Positions 25,279 through 34,158 of a stretch of 64,000 nucleotides of DNA are shown here, in pieces (position 1 is the first letter of the stretch; every line of letters starts with the position of its first letter). Source of the DNA: Parasulfuritortus sp037439465. Lineage in GTDB: Bacteria > Pseudomonadota > Gammaproteobacteria > Burkholderiales > Thiobacillaceae. The stretch spans positions 17,004 through 81,003 of the forward strand of contig JBBIVX010000012.1 in assembly GCA_037439465.1 (NCBI GenBank), read 5' to 3'. Made by a program: the position numbers and the translations under genes. The notes under the pieces were generated by a model. It was not told the DNA's origin, did not search any database, and saw only the letters and a list, made by a program, of their open reading frames with translations.

Positions 25279-25848
25279 TCATGTGCGATGGCCACGCAGC
25301 AGGGCGACCAAGGCACCTCCGCCGCCATCCACCGGTCTCGCGCTGACAAAGGCCAGCACCTCTTCGCGTTGTGCCAGCCAATACCGTACATGCCATTTCA
25401 GCACTGGCTCCCGGTTAGGGGAACGCAATCCCTTGCCATGGATGATGCGAACACAGCGCAAACCGCGCCGTTTGCATTGAAAAAGAAAATCGGCCAGGGC
25501 CTGTTTGGCTTCAACCTTGGTCAAACCATGCAGGTCGAGTTCCGCTTCGGTGAACCATTCACCGAGATGGAGCCGACGCAGGGTACGGCGCGGCAAGCCA
25601 GGACGGAGATAACTGTTGCCCTCGCCGCATTCGGCCACCTCGTCCCAGGCCGTTGGGTCTTGCATGGATTCCAATATGACTTCCCTCTCATCCCTGTAAC
25701 GGCTACGTGGAAGGGGAGGAAGGGGCTCAATCGGGTGCAGATAGCGCCCGTGTTGTCCGAGCGGGGTGGCATCTTCAACTGCTTTTCTGAAATCAGCCTG
25801 CGCGGGCAAAGGTTCGGCCATAGGCTTGTTTGTTTTATTTTTATTCAA
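25279..25848 (-). CDS. Smr domain protein (SmrB-like)
   Basis: The 189-residue protein has a C-terminal Smr nuclease domain with the signature LDLHGLTKVEAKQAL (about 107-121) and RIIHGKGLRSP. In E. coli, SmrB cuts mRNA between collided ribosomes and feeds trans-translation. The N-terminal 80 residues are charged and likely flexible, and begin with a poly-Lys/Asn stretch. It lies downstream of trxB on the same strand with a 23-nt gap, so it is probably cotranscribed. Assignment to SmrB rather than another Smr paralogue rests on length and layout only. Confidence 0.8.
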   Translation of the reverse strand: MNKNKTNKPMAEPLPAQADFRKAVEDATPLGQHGRYLHPIEPLPPLPRSRYRDEREVILESMQDPTAWDEVAECGEGNSYLRPGLPRRTLRRLHLGEWFTEAELDLHGLTKVEAKQALADFLFQCKRRGLRCVRIIHGKGLRSPNREPVLKWHVRYWLAQREEVLAFVSARPVDGGGGALVALLRGHRT

Positions 25849-25871
25849 TTAATTACAAAATAATTACGATG

Positions 25872-26816
25872 TTATTTATCAAGATAGCGCTCAACGTCGA
25901 GCGCGGCCTGACAGCCAGATGCGGCGCTAGTAACGGCCTGCTTGTAGATCATGTCCTGCACGTCACCGGCGGCGAATACGCCGTCCACGCTGGTCATGGT
26001 GGCAAAACCCTGGCGACCGCCCCGAGTCACGATGTACCCATGATCCAGTTCGAGCTGACCGACAAACAATTCGGTATTGGGTTTGTGACCAATGGCAATG
26101 AAAATACCGGTAAGCTTGATTTCTTTGGTGATGCCAGTCTGGTTGTTTCGTAACCGCATGCCGGTGACGCCGCTGCTATCACCCAACACCTCATCGAGTT
26201 GACTATTAAATTCAAGGACGATCTTGCCTTCGTTAACTTTTTCCATGAGGTGATCGACCATGATTTTCTCGGCCTTGAAACTATCGCGACGATGTACCAG
26301 CGTGACCTTGCTGGCAATATTGGCGAGATAGATGGCCTCCTCGACCGCCGTGTTGCCGCCGCCGATCACCGCGACTTCCTGATTCTTATAGAAAAACCCG
26401 TCACAGGTGGCGCAGCCGGACACACCTCGCCCCATGAATTTTCGCTCCGATTCCAGGCCCAGGTACATGGCCGAAGCTCCCGTCGCGATGATGAGGGCAT
26501 CGCAGGTATAGGCGCCGGCGTCGCCAGTCAAGGTAAACGGACGTTGTTGCAAATTGACGGTATGGATGTGGTCGAAAATGATCTCGGTGTGAAAACGCTC
26601 GGCGTGTTGCTGAAAACGGGTCATTAGGTCCGGGCCCATGACACCGTTTACGTCTGCCGGCCAATTATCCACCTCTGTGGTCGTCATTAGCTGGCCGCCT
26701 TGCTGCAGACCAGTTATCAGAACGGGTTTGAGATTGGCGCGGGCGGCATAGATGGCGGCGGTGTAACCGGCTGGGCCAGAGCCAAGAATCAACAGACGAC
26801 TGTGTTTGACTGACAT
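25872..26816 (-). CDS. trxB: Thioredoxin-disulfide reductase
   Basis: TrxB transfers electrons from NADPH through FAD to thioredoxin in the cytoplasm. The 314-residue protein has the FAD site GSGPAGYTAAIYAARA (12-27), the redox pair in CATCDG (Cys135, Cys138), the NADPH motif GGGNTAVEE and the closing FAAGDVQD. The start ATG 26816 is preceded by GGAG at 5 nt. The frame above it is not conserved. It is divergent from malQ across a 171-bp AT-rich promoter region that includes the 8-bp palindrome ATACGTAT. Confidence 0.96.
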   Translation of the reverse strand: MSVKHSRLLILGSGPAGYTAAIYAARANLKPVLITGLQQGGQLMTTTEVDNWPADVNGVMGPDLMTRFQQHAERFHTEIIFDHIHTVNLQQRPFTLTGDAGAYTCDALIIATGASAMYLGLESERKFMGRGVSGCATCDGFFYKNQEVAVIGGGNTAVEEAIYLANIASKVTLVHRRDSFKAEKIMVDHLMEKVNEGKIVLEFNSQLDEVLGDSSGVTGMRLRNNQTGITKEIKLTGIFIAIGHKPNTELFVGQLELDHGYIVTRGGRQGFATMTSVDGVFAAGDVQDMIYKQAVTSAASGCQAALDVERYLDK

Positions 26817-26934
26817 GACATCTCCAGGATGAGTTAAATGAGGGGAGCGGCACGAATAATCCATTTTAACCAATTCGCACAAGCCATGACTGGACATACC
26901 AGTGCATTATTTAACATAATATACATTATACGTA

Positions 26935-26963
26935 TTATTGAGATAAGATGCTCACTTTATAAT
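26935..26963 (+). promoter_or_regulatory. Possible malQ promoter
   Basis: A perfect -10 TATAAT sits at 26958-26963, 24 nt before the malQ start. The best-spaced -35 is a poor TTATTG (26935-26940, 17-nt spacer). A better TTGAGA at 26938 is only 14 nt away. An activator may therefore be needed. Confidence 0.4.
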
Positions 26964-26987
26964 GCGGCCTGAATTTGGGAGAGATGC

Positions 26988-29186
26988 ATGACCGATACGA
27001 CTTTGCGTCGGCTTGGAGACTTGGTGGGCATATTGCCTGGCTACTACGATATCTGGGGCCACCGCTTCGAAACGAGTGAATCGACTCGGCGCGCCTTGCT
27101 CGCGGCCATGGGAATAGCCGTCGGCGACGAGGTTGGCGCAGCCGCTTCCCTAGAAACGTGGCAGCAAAAAATTTGGCGCTCGTTACTGCCCCCCGTCAAG
27201 GTGGCCTACATCGACGAAACCGCCAGCGTGACGCTGCGTATGCCCGAGACATCATTACCGGCGGCTCGTCATTGGCGCCTGAGCCTAGAAAATGGTGGCG
27301 TACTGGAAGGCACCTTCCGGCCCGAGGCACTGCCTGTACTTGAGACGGAGACCCTGAACGGCATTCCCCTGGTGGCAGTGGCACTGGAGTTACCTGCCAT
27401 GGCCGAGACCGGCTATCACCGTCTGGAGATACAAACCGTCTCCGGGGAGGCCCTGAGCATGCCCTTCATCGTCTGCCCACGCCAGACCTATGTGCCCCCG
27501 TCGCTGCGCGCAAGCGAGCGTCTCTGGGGGCTCTCGGTGCAACTCTATGGTGTGCGCTCGGAGCGCAATTGGGGGATGGGCGATTATGCCGATCTCGCCC
27601 AGATTCTCGCCTGGGCCGGCAAGGCTGGCGCCGGATTCATAGGGCTCAACCCATTACATGCATTGTTTCCTCATAACCCGCAGCATTGCAGTCCATACAG
27701 CCCTTCCAGCCGGCGCTATTTCAATGTCCTATATCTCAACGTCGAGGCCATTCCGGAATTCGCCGAGTGTGCCGAGGCCCTTGCACTGGTGACGTCTGCC
27801 ACTTTTGCGGAGCGGTTGCGCGCCCTCAAAGCGACGGCAAAGGTCGATTACGCCGGTGTGGCCAGCGCCAAGTATGCCGTCCTTGAACATATCTACAGGC
27901 ACTTTCGGGCTCACCACCTGGCGGCGGATAGCGCCCGCGCCCAAGCCTTCCGTGCCTTCCAGGCACAGGGCGGCGATGATTTGGCGGATTTCGCCTGCCA
28001 TCAAACGCTGCAGGAACATTTCGCCAAGCAAGATGCCACTTTATGGGGATGGCCGGTCTGGCCGCCCGCCTATCAATGTCCATCCACAGCGGAAGTACAG
28101 GCCTTCAAGAAACACCGGCAAGAGCGACTGGAGTGGTTCATCTGGCTGCAATGGCTGGCGCAAGAGCAAATCGACGCCGCCCGGCGTCAAGCCGAGGATA
28201 GTGGCATGCCCATCGGCCTCTACCTGGATCTGGCCGTGGGCGTGGACAAGGCCGCGGCCGAGACCTGGGCGCATGGTGATCTCTATGCCCTGGAGGCGAG
28301 CGTGGGCTGCCCGCCGGACGACTTCGCGCCCCTCGGCCAGGACTGGGGTTTGCCGCCCTGGATACCGCATCGTCTGACCGAATCGGCGTATGCCCCTTTC
28401 ATCGCCATGCTGCGCGCCAACATGAAGTATGCCGGGGCCCTGCGCATCGATCACGTCATGGGGATGCTGCGGCTGTTCTGGGTGCCGCCTGGTCAACACG
28501 GCGATGCCGGGGCCTACGTGGCCTACCCTTTCCGGGATTTGCTCGGTCTTATAGCCCTGGAGAGCCAGCGTAACCGCTGTCTGATTGTCGGTGAGGACTT
28601 GGGCACCGTACCCGACGAAGTACGCAACGCCCTGCGCGAGATGGGGGTGTTGTCCTGTCGATTATTCTATTTCGAACGCCAACAGGATGGCGAGTTCATG
28701 CCGCCCTCCTGGTATCCGGAACAATCACTGGCGGCGGCCAGCACCCATGATCTGCCCACCCTACAAGGTTTCTGGCAGGGCACCGATATTCAGACCAGAG
28801 CAGAATTGCGGCTTTTCCCGGACACGGAGACACTGGCCGCCCAGACCGCTGCCCGCAGCGCCGACCGCTGGCGGTTATTGGCGGCCCTGGCACGCGAAGG
28901 GTTGTTGCCAGAAGGTGTTTTACCCAACCCGGACGACCTAACTGAACTGACGCCGGCCGTGCTCTGCGCCATACACCGCTACCTGGCACGCACGCCAGCC
29001 AAATTGTGTCTGGTACAAGCGGAGGACATCTGGGGCGAATCAGCTCAGGCCAATCTACCCGGGACGACCGACGAACACCCCAACTGGCGGCGAAAATTCG
29101 GTCCTGTCTTGGAGGATTGGCGGGGCGATGAACGCGTTATCGCGCTGCTGGCAGCGATGCGGGCCGAGCGACCGGCGATAGGATAA
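26988..29186 (+). CDS. malQ: 4-alpha-glucanotransferase
   Basis: MalQ is a GH77 amylomaltase that moves maltodextrin units between glucan chains, in glycogen or maltose use. The 732-residue protein is complete, with the N-terminal all-beta domain (about 1-160) and the catalytic barrel from WGLSVQLYGVRSERNWGMGD onward. Active-site stretches are LRIDHVMGMLRLFWVP (nucleophile Asp), VGEDLGTVPDEV (acid/base Glu) and STHDLPTLQGFW (third carboxylate). GGGAGAG precedes ATG 26988. No other glycogen gene is in the window, so the substrate source is unknown. Confidence 0.95.
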   Translation: MTDTTLRRLGDLVGILPGYYDIWGHRFETSESTRRALLAAMGIAVGDEVGAAASLETWQQKIWRSLLPPVKVAYIDETASVTLRMPETSLPAARHWRLSLENGGVLEGTFRPEALPVLETETLNGIPLVAVALELPAMAETGYHRLEIQTVSGEALSMPFIVCPRQTYVPPSLRASERLWGLSVQLYGVRSERNWGMGDYADLAQILAWAGKAGAGFIGLNPLHALFPHNPQHCSPYSPSSRRYFNVLYLNVEAIPEFAECAEALALVTSATFAERLRALKATAKVDYAGVASAKYAVLEHIYRHFRAHHLAADSARAQAFRAFQAQGGDDLADFACHQTLQEHFAKQDATLWGWPVWPPAYQCPSTAEVQAFKKHRQERLEWFIWLQWLAQEQIDAARRQAEDSGMPIGLYLDLAVGVDKAAAETWAHGDLYALEASVGCPPDDFAPLGQDWGLPPWIPHRLTESAYAPFIAMLRANMKYAGALRIDHVMGMLRLFWVPPGQHGDAGAYVAYPFRDLLGLIALESQRNRCLIVGEDLGTVPDEVRNALREMGVLSCRLFYFERQQDGEFMPPSWYPEQSLAAASTHDLPTLQGFWQGTDIQTRAELRLFPDTETLAAQTAARSADRWRLLAALAREGLLPEGVLPNPDDLTELTPAVLCAIHRYLARTPAKLCLVQAEDIWGESAQANLPGTTDEHPNWRRKFGPVLEDWRGDERVIALLAAMRAERPAIG

Positions 29187-29217
29187 AATTGACCTCTCCA
29201 CGCCGGATATTCACGTC

Positions 29218-31503
29218 ATGTCGGTAAATTCCCGCCGCCCTCCCCCGCGTCAGCGCAGCCTCAAGCCCCTCGCCCCCCGCGTCGTGCGCTTGCTGCGGGA
29301 GGCATGGTGGCTTCTGGCGCTGGGTCTGGCGGTGTTTATGGCCCTCATCCTGGGCAGCTACAGCCCTGAGGATCCTGGCTGGTCACGCACCGGCGGCAAT
29401 GCGAGCATTGTCAACAGCATCGGTCCCCTGGGAGCCTGGATAGCTGACCTGTTGTTTTATTTATTCGGCGCCTCGGCCTGGTGGTGGGTGGCGCTTGCCC
29501 TTTACCTGGTGTGGTGGGGCTACCAACGCATCAGCGGCGCCGCTTGCGAACATCGGCATGGCTTGTTCATCACCCTGGGCGGCTTCTTGCTCATGCTGCT
29601 GGCCAGCAGCGGACTGGAGGCCTTGCGTTTCCATTCGCTGGCGCTCGCCCTTCCCCTTGGGCCGGGGGGGATGATAGGCGAGGGTGGAAGCCGGTTCGTA
29701 CAGTCGCTACTGGGCTTTGACGGCGCCACTGCCGCCCTGCTGGTTTCTTGGGGTATCGGTCTGAGCCTGTTCACCGGCCTATCCTGGATCACCCTTGCCG
29801 AGGATGTGGGCAGTGCACTGGAAGCACTTTATCTTTTCATCCTCGATAAAGTGCACGCCAACCGGGACCGCAAGTTCGGCCTGGAAGCCAGCAGCGAGCG
29901 GAATGAGACTCTGGAAAAAGAGCGGGACCGGTTAAGCAAGTCGCCGCCGCTTCATATCGAACTTCCCAAACCCGAGATTCCCAAATCGAAGCGCGCCGAA
30001 CAGGAACGCCAGCCCTTCCTGTTCAAGGATATTCCCGACGCCCAGCGCCCTCCCCTGCATTTGTTGGATAGCGTTGCGGCGCCCACCACCAAGGTGGACG
30101 AGGCCGGACTGGCGGCTACCTCGCGTCTGATCGAACGCAAACTGCGGGAATTTGGCGTCGAGGTGAAGGTGCTGGCCGCCTATCCCGGCCCGGTGGTCAC
30201 GCGCTACGAGATCGAACCAGCCTCTGGCGTGAAGGGAGCGCAAATCGTCAATCTGGCCAAGGACCTGGCCCGTTCCCTCTCGGTCATCAGTATCCGCGTG
30301 GTGGAGACCATACCGGGCAAGAGTTGCATGGCACTGGAAATCCCCAACAGCGAACGCCAGGTGGTGCGCCTGGCCGAGATACTCGGCGCCAAGGTCTACG
30401 CCGACATGACGTCGCCCCTGACCATGGCACTTGGCAAGGACATCGGCGGCACGCCCGTGGTGGCCGATCTGGCCAGGATGCCTCATCTATTGGTGGCAGG
30501 CACCACAGGCTCGGGGAAATCGGTGGCCATCAACGCCATGATCCTTTCGCTCGTTTACAAGTCGGCGCCGCGGGATGTACGGCTGATCATGGTCGATCCC
30601 AAGATGTTGGAGCTGTCTTCCTACGAGGGCATTCCTCACCTCCTCGCCCCCGTGGTCACCGATATGAAGCTGGCCGCCGCCGCCCTCAACTGGTGTGTGA
30701 CGGAGATGGATAGGCGCTACAAACTGATGTCCGCCATGGCGGTGCGCAATATCGTCGGCTTCAATCAAAAGCTAAAGGAGGCGGTAAAGGCCGGTCAACC
30801 CCTGACCCATCCTTTCTCCGTTACCCCGGACAATCCTGAGCGGCTGGAGCACATGCCCTATATCGTGGTGGTCATCGACGAGTTGGCCGACCTGATGATG
30901 GTGGCCGGGAAGAAGGTCGAGGAACTCATCGCCCGCCTGGCGCAGAAGGCCCGCGCCGCCGGCATTCACCTCATACTCGCCAGCCAGCGCCCATCGGTGG
31001 ACGTGATCACCGGTCTGATCAAGGCCAACATCCCCACCCGCATCGCCTTCCAGGTCTCAAGCCGCATCGACTCCCGCACCATCCTCGATCAACAGGGCGC
31101 CGAATCGTTGCTCGGGCAGGGCGACATGCTCTATCTGCCGCCCGGTCACGGCGTGCCCACCCGCGTCCACGGTGCCTTCGTCTCCGATGATGAGGTCCAT
31201 CGGGTCACCGCCTGGCTCAAGGAACTCGGCCAGCCTGACTACGTGGAAGGCGTACTGCAGGTACCCGAGGAGGCAGATGGCGAAGGCGGCACGGGAACCG
31301 ATGCCGAGGCCGACCCTCTATACGACGAGGCCGTGGCAGTGGTGCTCAAGACCCGCCGGCCCTCTATCTCGGCGGTGCAGCGCCATTTTCGCATCGGCTA
31401 CAACCGCGCCGCCCGTCTGATCGAAACCATGGAACACGCCGGCCTGGTGTCCCCCATGCAGAGCAACGGAAACAGAGAGGTTATTGCGCCGAACCATGAA
31501 TAA
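29218..31503 (+). CDS. ftsK: DNA translocase FtsK
   Basis: FtsK anchors at the division septum and pumps DNA so XerCD can resolve chromosome dimers. The 761-residue protein has four N-terminal membrane helices (within about 25-190), a short charged linker (about 225-270), the RecA-like motor with Walker A AGTTGSGKSVAIN (about 424-436) and IVVVIDELADLMM (Walker B). The gamma winged helix that reads KOPS sites is RRPSISAVQRHFRIGYNRAARL. The linker is short compared with E. coli, as in many betaproteobacteria. It overlaps lolA by 8 nt. Confidence 0.96.
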   Translation: MSVNSRRPPPRQRSLKPLAPRVVRLLREAWWLLALGLAVFMALILGSYSPEDPGWSRTGGNASIVNSIGPLGAWIADLLFYLFGASAWWWVALALYLVWWGYQRISGAACEHRHGLFITLGGFLLMLLASSGLEALRFHSLALALPLGPGGMIGEGGSRFVQSLLGFDGATAALLVSWGIGLSLFTGLSWITLAEDVGSALEALYLFILDKVHANRDRKFGLEASSERNETLEKERDRLSKSPPLHIELPKPEIPKSKRAEQERQPFLFKDIPDAQRPPLHLLDSVAAPTTKVDEAGLAATSRLIERKLREFGVEVKVLAAYPGPVVTRYEIEPASGVKGAQIVNLAKDLARSLSVISIRVVETIPGKSCMALEIPNSERQVVRLAEILGAKVYADMTSPLTMALGKDIGGTPVVADLARMPHLLVAGTTGSGKSVAINAMILSLVYKSAPRDVRLIMVDPKMLELSSYEGIPHLLAPVVTDMKLAAAALNWCVTEMDRRYKLMSAMAVRNIVGFNQKLKEAVKAGQPLTHPFSVTPDNPERLEHMPYIVVVIDELADLMMVAGKKVEELIARLAQKARAAGIHLILASQRPSVDVITGLIKANIPTRIAFQVSSRIDSRTILDQQGAESLLGQGDMLYLPPGHGVPTRVHGAFVSDDEVHRVTAWLKELGQPDYVEGVLQVPEEADGEGGTGTDAEADPLYDEAVAVVLKTRRPSISAVQRHFRIGYNRAARLIETMEHAGLVSPMQSNGNREVIAPNHE

Positions 31504-32131
31504 AATAAATAGAATACTTATCCATGCATCGCTCGCCCTATGTCTGGGCGGCATCGCCCGCCCGGCCCTGGCGGACGCCGTGCAACGTCTCAATGACTAT
31601 GTCAAAGGGACACAAACACTCAGCGGCAGCTTCAGCCAAACCGTTTTCGACCGCAATGGCCACAAGTCCCAGGAGGCCGGCGGTGAACTCTACTTCTCCC
31701 GGCCGGGCAAGTTTCGCTGGGTCTACCACAAGCCTTATGAACAATTGATCGTCGGTGACGGCAAGAATGTCTGGCTCTACGACGTGGATCTGGAACAGGT
31801 CACGGTCAAGAAGATGGACCAGGCCATAGGCGAAAGCCCGGCCGCCCTGTTGGCGGGCAGTAATGACATCAGCCAGCACTTCAACCTCAAGGATGGCGGC
31901 CGCAAGAACGACCTGGAATGGTTGGAGGCGACGCCCAAGAGCAAAGAAGGGACGTTCGAGCTGGTGCGTCTGGGATTTCGCGAGAACCAACTCGAGGTTA
32001 TGGAACTGAAGGACAACTTCGGTCAGAAGACCTATCTCAAGTTCAAGGCGCTCAAGCTCAATCCTGCCCTCAAGCCGGATATCTTCCGCTTCAAGCCCCC
32101 CAAAGGTGCCGACATCATCGGCGACAGATAA
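31496..32131 (+). CDS. lolA: Outer-membrane lipoprotein carrier protein LolA
   Basis: LolA ferries lipoproteins across the periplasm from LolCDE to LolB. The 211-residue precursor has a signal peptide (about 1-27) with a cleavage site after ARPALA. The mature part shows LSGSFSQTVFDRNGHKSQEA, GKFRWVYHKPYEQLIVGDG and the late FGQKTYLKFKAL. I start at ATG 31496, inside the ftsK 3' end. GTG/ATG codons further upstream lie in ftsK. The ftsK-lolA order is conserved in proteobacteria. Confidence 0.94.
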   Translation: MNKINRILIHASLALCLGGIARPALADAVQRLNDYVKGTQTLSGSFSQTVFDRNGHKSQEAGGELYFSRPGKFRWVYHKPYEQLIVGDGKNVWLYDVDLEQVTVKKMDQAIGESPAALLAGSNDISQHFNLKDGGRKNDLEWLEATPKSKEGTFELVRLGFRENQLEVMELKDNFGQKTYLKFKALKLNPALKPDIFRFKPPKGADIIGDR

Positions 32132-32150
32132 AATAGGGGGCGTCGCCCAT

Positions 32151-33053
32151 TCAACCGGGTGCGGCCCGATCCGGGTGGTAATCGAGTCCGGCCAAGCCAA
32201 TCCAGTAACCGTCACACGGCTCGCCAGGCATGTACTTCCTGAGTGCTTGCGCAGCCCCCTCCGCTACTTCGCCATCGCTGAGCACCCCATGGAATCTGGC
32301 GATGATCTTATCCATGTGCCGCAACTGCGGTGACAGACGCAGGACGGAGACACCCGCGGCGCGCAGCTCCGGCAACCGGTGCGCGAGGGTGTAAACACGG
32401 GCGGATTGGGTCTGGATGCCGTTCATCACCAGGAAAGGCTGTCCCTCACGGGTTTGCAACATCAAACCGTCCGCATGCTCGAGGCATTTGAACTGGCAAT
32501 CGTCCTTTTGCAGGTTGTAATGGCGCGCGGTAAAACAGCGCGCCGAATAAGCCAGCGGCAGGCGGCCATAAGAAAAGACCTCGGTTTCCATGCCGGCCGG
32601 CACGGGCATGGCCTTGAGCATGGCATGGGTCATCTCCACCGGCGGCACCCAGCGCCTGGCGCCAGATTGTGCCAGCAAGGCCAGAGTATCCGGGTTGTAA
32701 ACGTTGAGTGTCGGGCCGGTCACAAAGGGCTGACCGGCCTCGACGCACAAACGGACAGCGCCGAAGTCGTTGGCCTCGACGCGGAATTTGCCGTTGCGGG
32801 CAATCTTGCGCAGTATTTTGAGGTCGGACTCGGATTCGATCAGTGGCTGAGTGGACAACACCACTTCCTTGCCCGCCTCCGCCAGCCGATCGGCCAGTTC
32901 GAGCCAATCCCCCAGACGCAGCAAATGACGACGGGAACAGACCGTTTCACCCAGATAAATGATGTCAACCGGCCAGCCGGCAGCCTCTTTGTAGAACGCC
33001 AAGGTGTCTTCGCGTGACCAGTAATATAAGAGCGGACCGAGAGAGAGTTTCAT
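32151..33053 (-). CDS. ubiV: Ubiquinone biosynthesis protein UbiV (U32 peptidase family)
   Basis: UbiV and UbiU together hydroxylate the ubiquinone ring without oxygen, probably using prephenate as oxygen donor. Each binds a 4Fe-4S cluster. The 300-residue protein is a peptidase U32 TIM barrel without protease function. The four cluster cysteines are Cys39 (ETVCSRR), Cys173, Cys186 and Cys190 (ARCFTARHYNLQKDDCQFKC), in the known UbiV spacing. I start at ATG 33053 (MKLSLGPLLYYW). ubiU is the next gene upstream on the same strand. Confidence 0.93.
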   Translation of the reverse strand: MKLSLGPLLYYWSREDTLAFYKEAAGWPVDIIYLGETVCSRRHLLRLGDWLELADRLAEAGKEVVLSTQPLIESESDLKILRKIARNGKFRVEANDFGAVRLCVEAGQPFVTGPTLNVYNPDTLALLAQSGARRWVPPVEMTHAMLKAMPVPAGMETEVFSYGRLPLAYSARCFTARHYNLQKDDCQFKCLEHADGLMLQTREGQPFLVMNGIQTQSARVYTLAHRLPELRAAGVSVLRLSPQLRHMDKIIARFHGVLSDGEVAEGAAQALRKYMPGEPCDGYWIGLAGLDYHPDRAAPG

Positions 33054-33060
33054 AAAACAG

Positions 33061-33089
33061 TGGCAAAGTGACAGGGTTGGCAAGTGACA
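33061..33089. repeat. Short tandem-like repeat between ubiU and ubiV
   Basis: TGGCAAAGTGACA (33061-33073) and TGGCAAGTGACA (33078-33089) are near-identical copies with a 17-bp period, in the 79-bp gap before ubiV. It may be a binding site or merely a small duplication. Confidence 0.5.
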
Positions 33090-33132
33090 AAGACGAACAG
33101 CATGGCGATATTGTCATTCGCCACCGGTTCCA

Positions 33133-34158
33133 TTATTTCCAGGGCCGGTTATAAGCGCCCAGGGTATGCATGCTGCCTTCGGAAACCTTGTCCAGTTGCG
33201 CTGTCCAGGCGTCATTAGTCGCAAAGGCTTGCGGTGCACGCTTGACGGCGTCGATGGCCGCCCGCCACACCTTGGTCACCTGGGCGACATAGGCAGGACT
33301 GCGCTGGCGCCCCTCGATCTTGAGCGCAGCTACGCCGATACGGTACATTTCCGGCAACATTTCCAGGGTATTGAGGCTGGTGGGCTCTTCCAGAGCGTAA
33401 TAGGTATCACCCTGTACTTCGAAGCGGCCTTTGCAGAGGGTTGGATAGCCAGCCTTTTCGTCGTCAGCGTAGCGGTCGATGAGTACGCCGTTGAGACGGG
33501 TCTCCATGCCCTTTGGGGTCTGCGCCCAGCGCACGGAGTGGCCCGGCGAGCAGGCGCCAAAGGTGTTAGGTGAGTCGCCGCAGGCATAGGACGAAAGCAG
33601 ACAGCGCCCCTCCACCATGACGCAAAGTCCGCCAAAACCGAATAACTCGATTTCCACGTCGGTATGGTCGATGACGTTTTCGACCTGGGCCAGGGAGAGC
33701 ACGCGGGGCAGGACGGCACGCTGGACGCCGAAACGCTCGCGGTAAAAATTGATCGCCTCGTAGTTGGTCGCTGACCCCTGCACCGACAGATGCAAACGTA
33801 GCCCCGGATGCGTTTTACGGGCATACGCCATGAGGCCGGCGTCGGCCAGTATGACCGCGTCAACGCCGAGTTCCGCGGCGGTATCCACCGCCCGGTACCA
33901 ACGCTCTAGGGTAGCGGGTTGCGGATAGGTATTGAGGGCCATGAGCACCTTGCAGCCCCGATCCCGGGCATGAAGTATGCCTTCCGTCAGCGCCTTTCCA
34001 TCAAAATTCAGGCCGGCAAAATTGCGGGCATTGGTATTGTCCCTGAGACCCAGATAGACACCATCAGCCCCCTGCTCCACAGCCGCCTTGAGGGCGGGCA
34101 GGCTTCCGGCAGGACAAATTAATTCCAACAATGGCTTAGGCGACATTTTTAAGGTCAT
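33133..34158 (-). CDS. ubiU: Ubiquinone biosynthesis protein UbiU (U32 peptidase family)
   Basis: UbiU is the partner of UbiV in oxygen-independent ubiquinone ring hydroxylation. The 341-residue protein starts LELICPAGSLPALKAAVEQGADGVYLG, the U32 signature. Cluster cysteines Cys179, Cys186, Cys203 and Cys242 are spaced 7, 17 and 39 residues apart, exactly as the four ligands of the E. coli enzyme. The ATG 34158 start overlaps the radical SAM gene by 23 nt. ATG 34146 (MSPKPLLELI) is also possible. The third usual partner, ubiT, is not in this window. Confidence 0.93.
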   Translation of the reverse strand: MTLKMSPKPLLELICPAGSLPALKAAVEQGADGVYLGLRDNTNARNFAGLNFDGKALTEGILHARDRGCKVLMALNTYPQPATLERWYRAVDTAAELGVDAVILADAGLMAYARKTHPGLRLHLSVQGSATNYEAINFYRERFGVQRAVLPRVLSLAQVENVIDHTDVEIELFGFGGLCVMVEGRCLLSSYACGDSPNTFGACSPGHSVRWAQTPKGMETRLNGVLIDRYADDEKAGYPTLCKGRFEVQGDTYYALEEPTSLNTLEMLPEMYRIGVAALKIEGRQRSPAYVAQVTKVWRAAIDAVKRAPQAFATNDAWTAQLDKVSEGSMHTLGAYNRPWK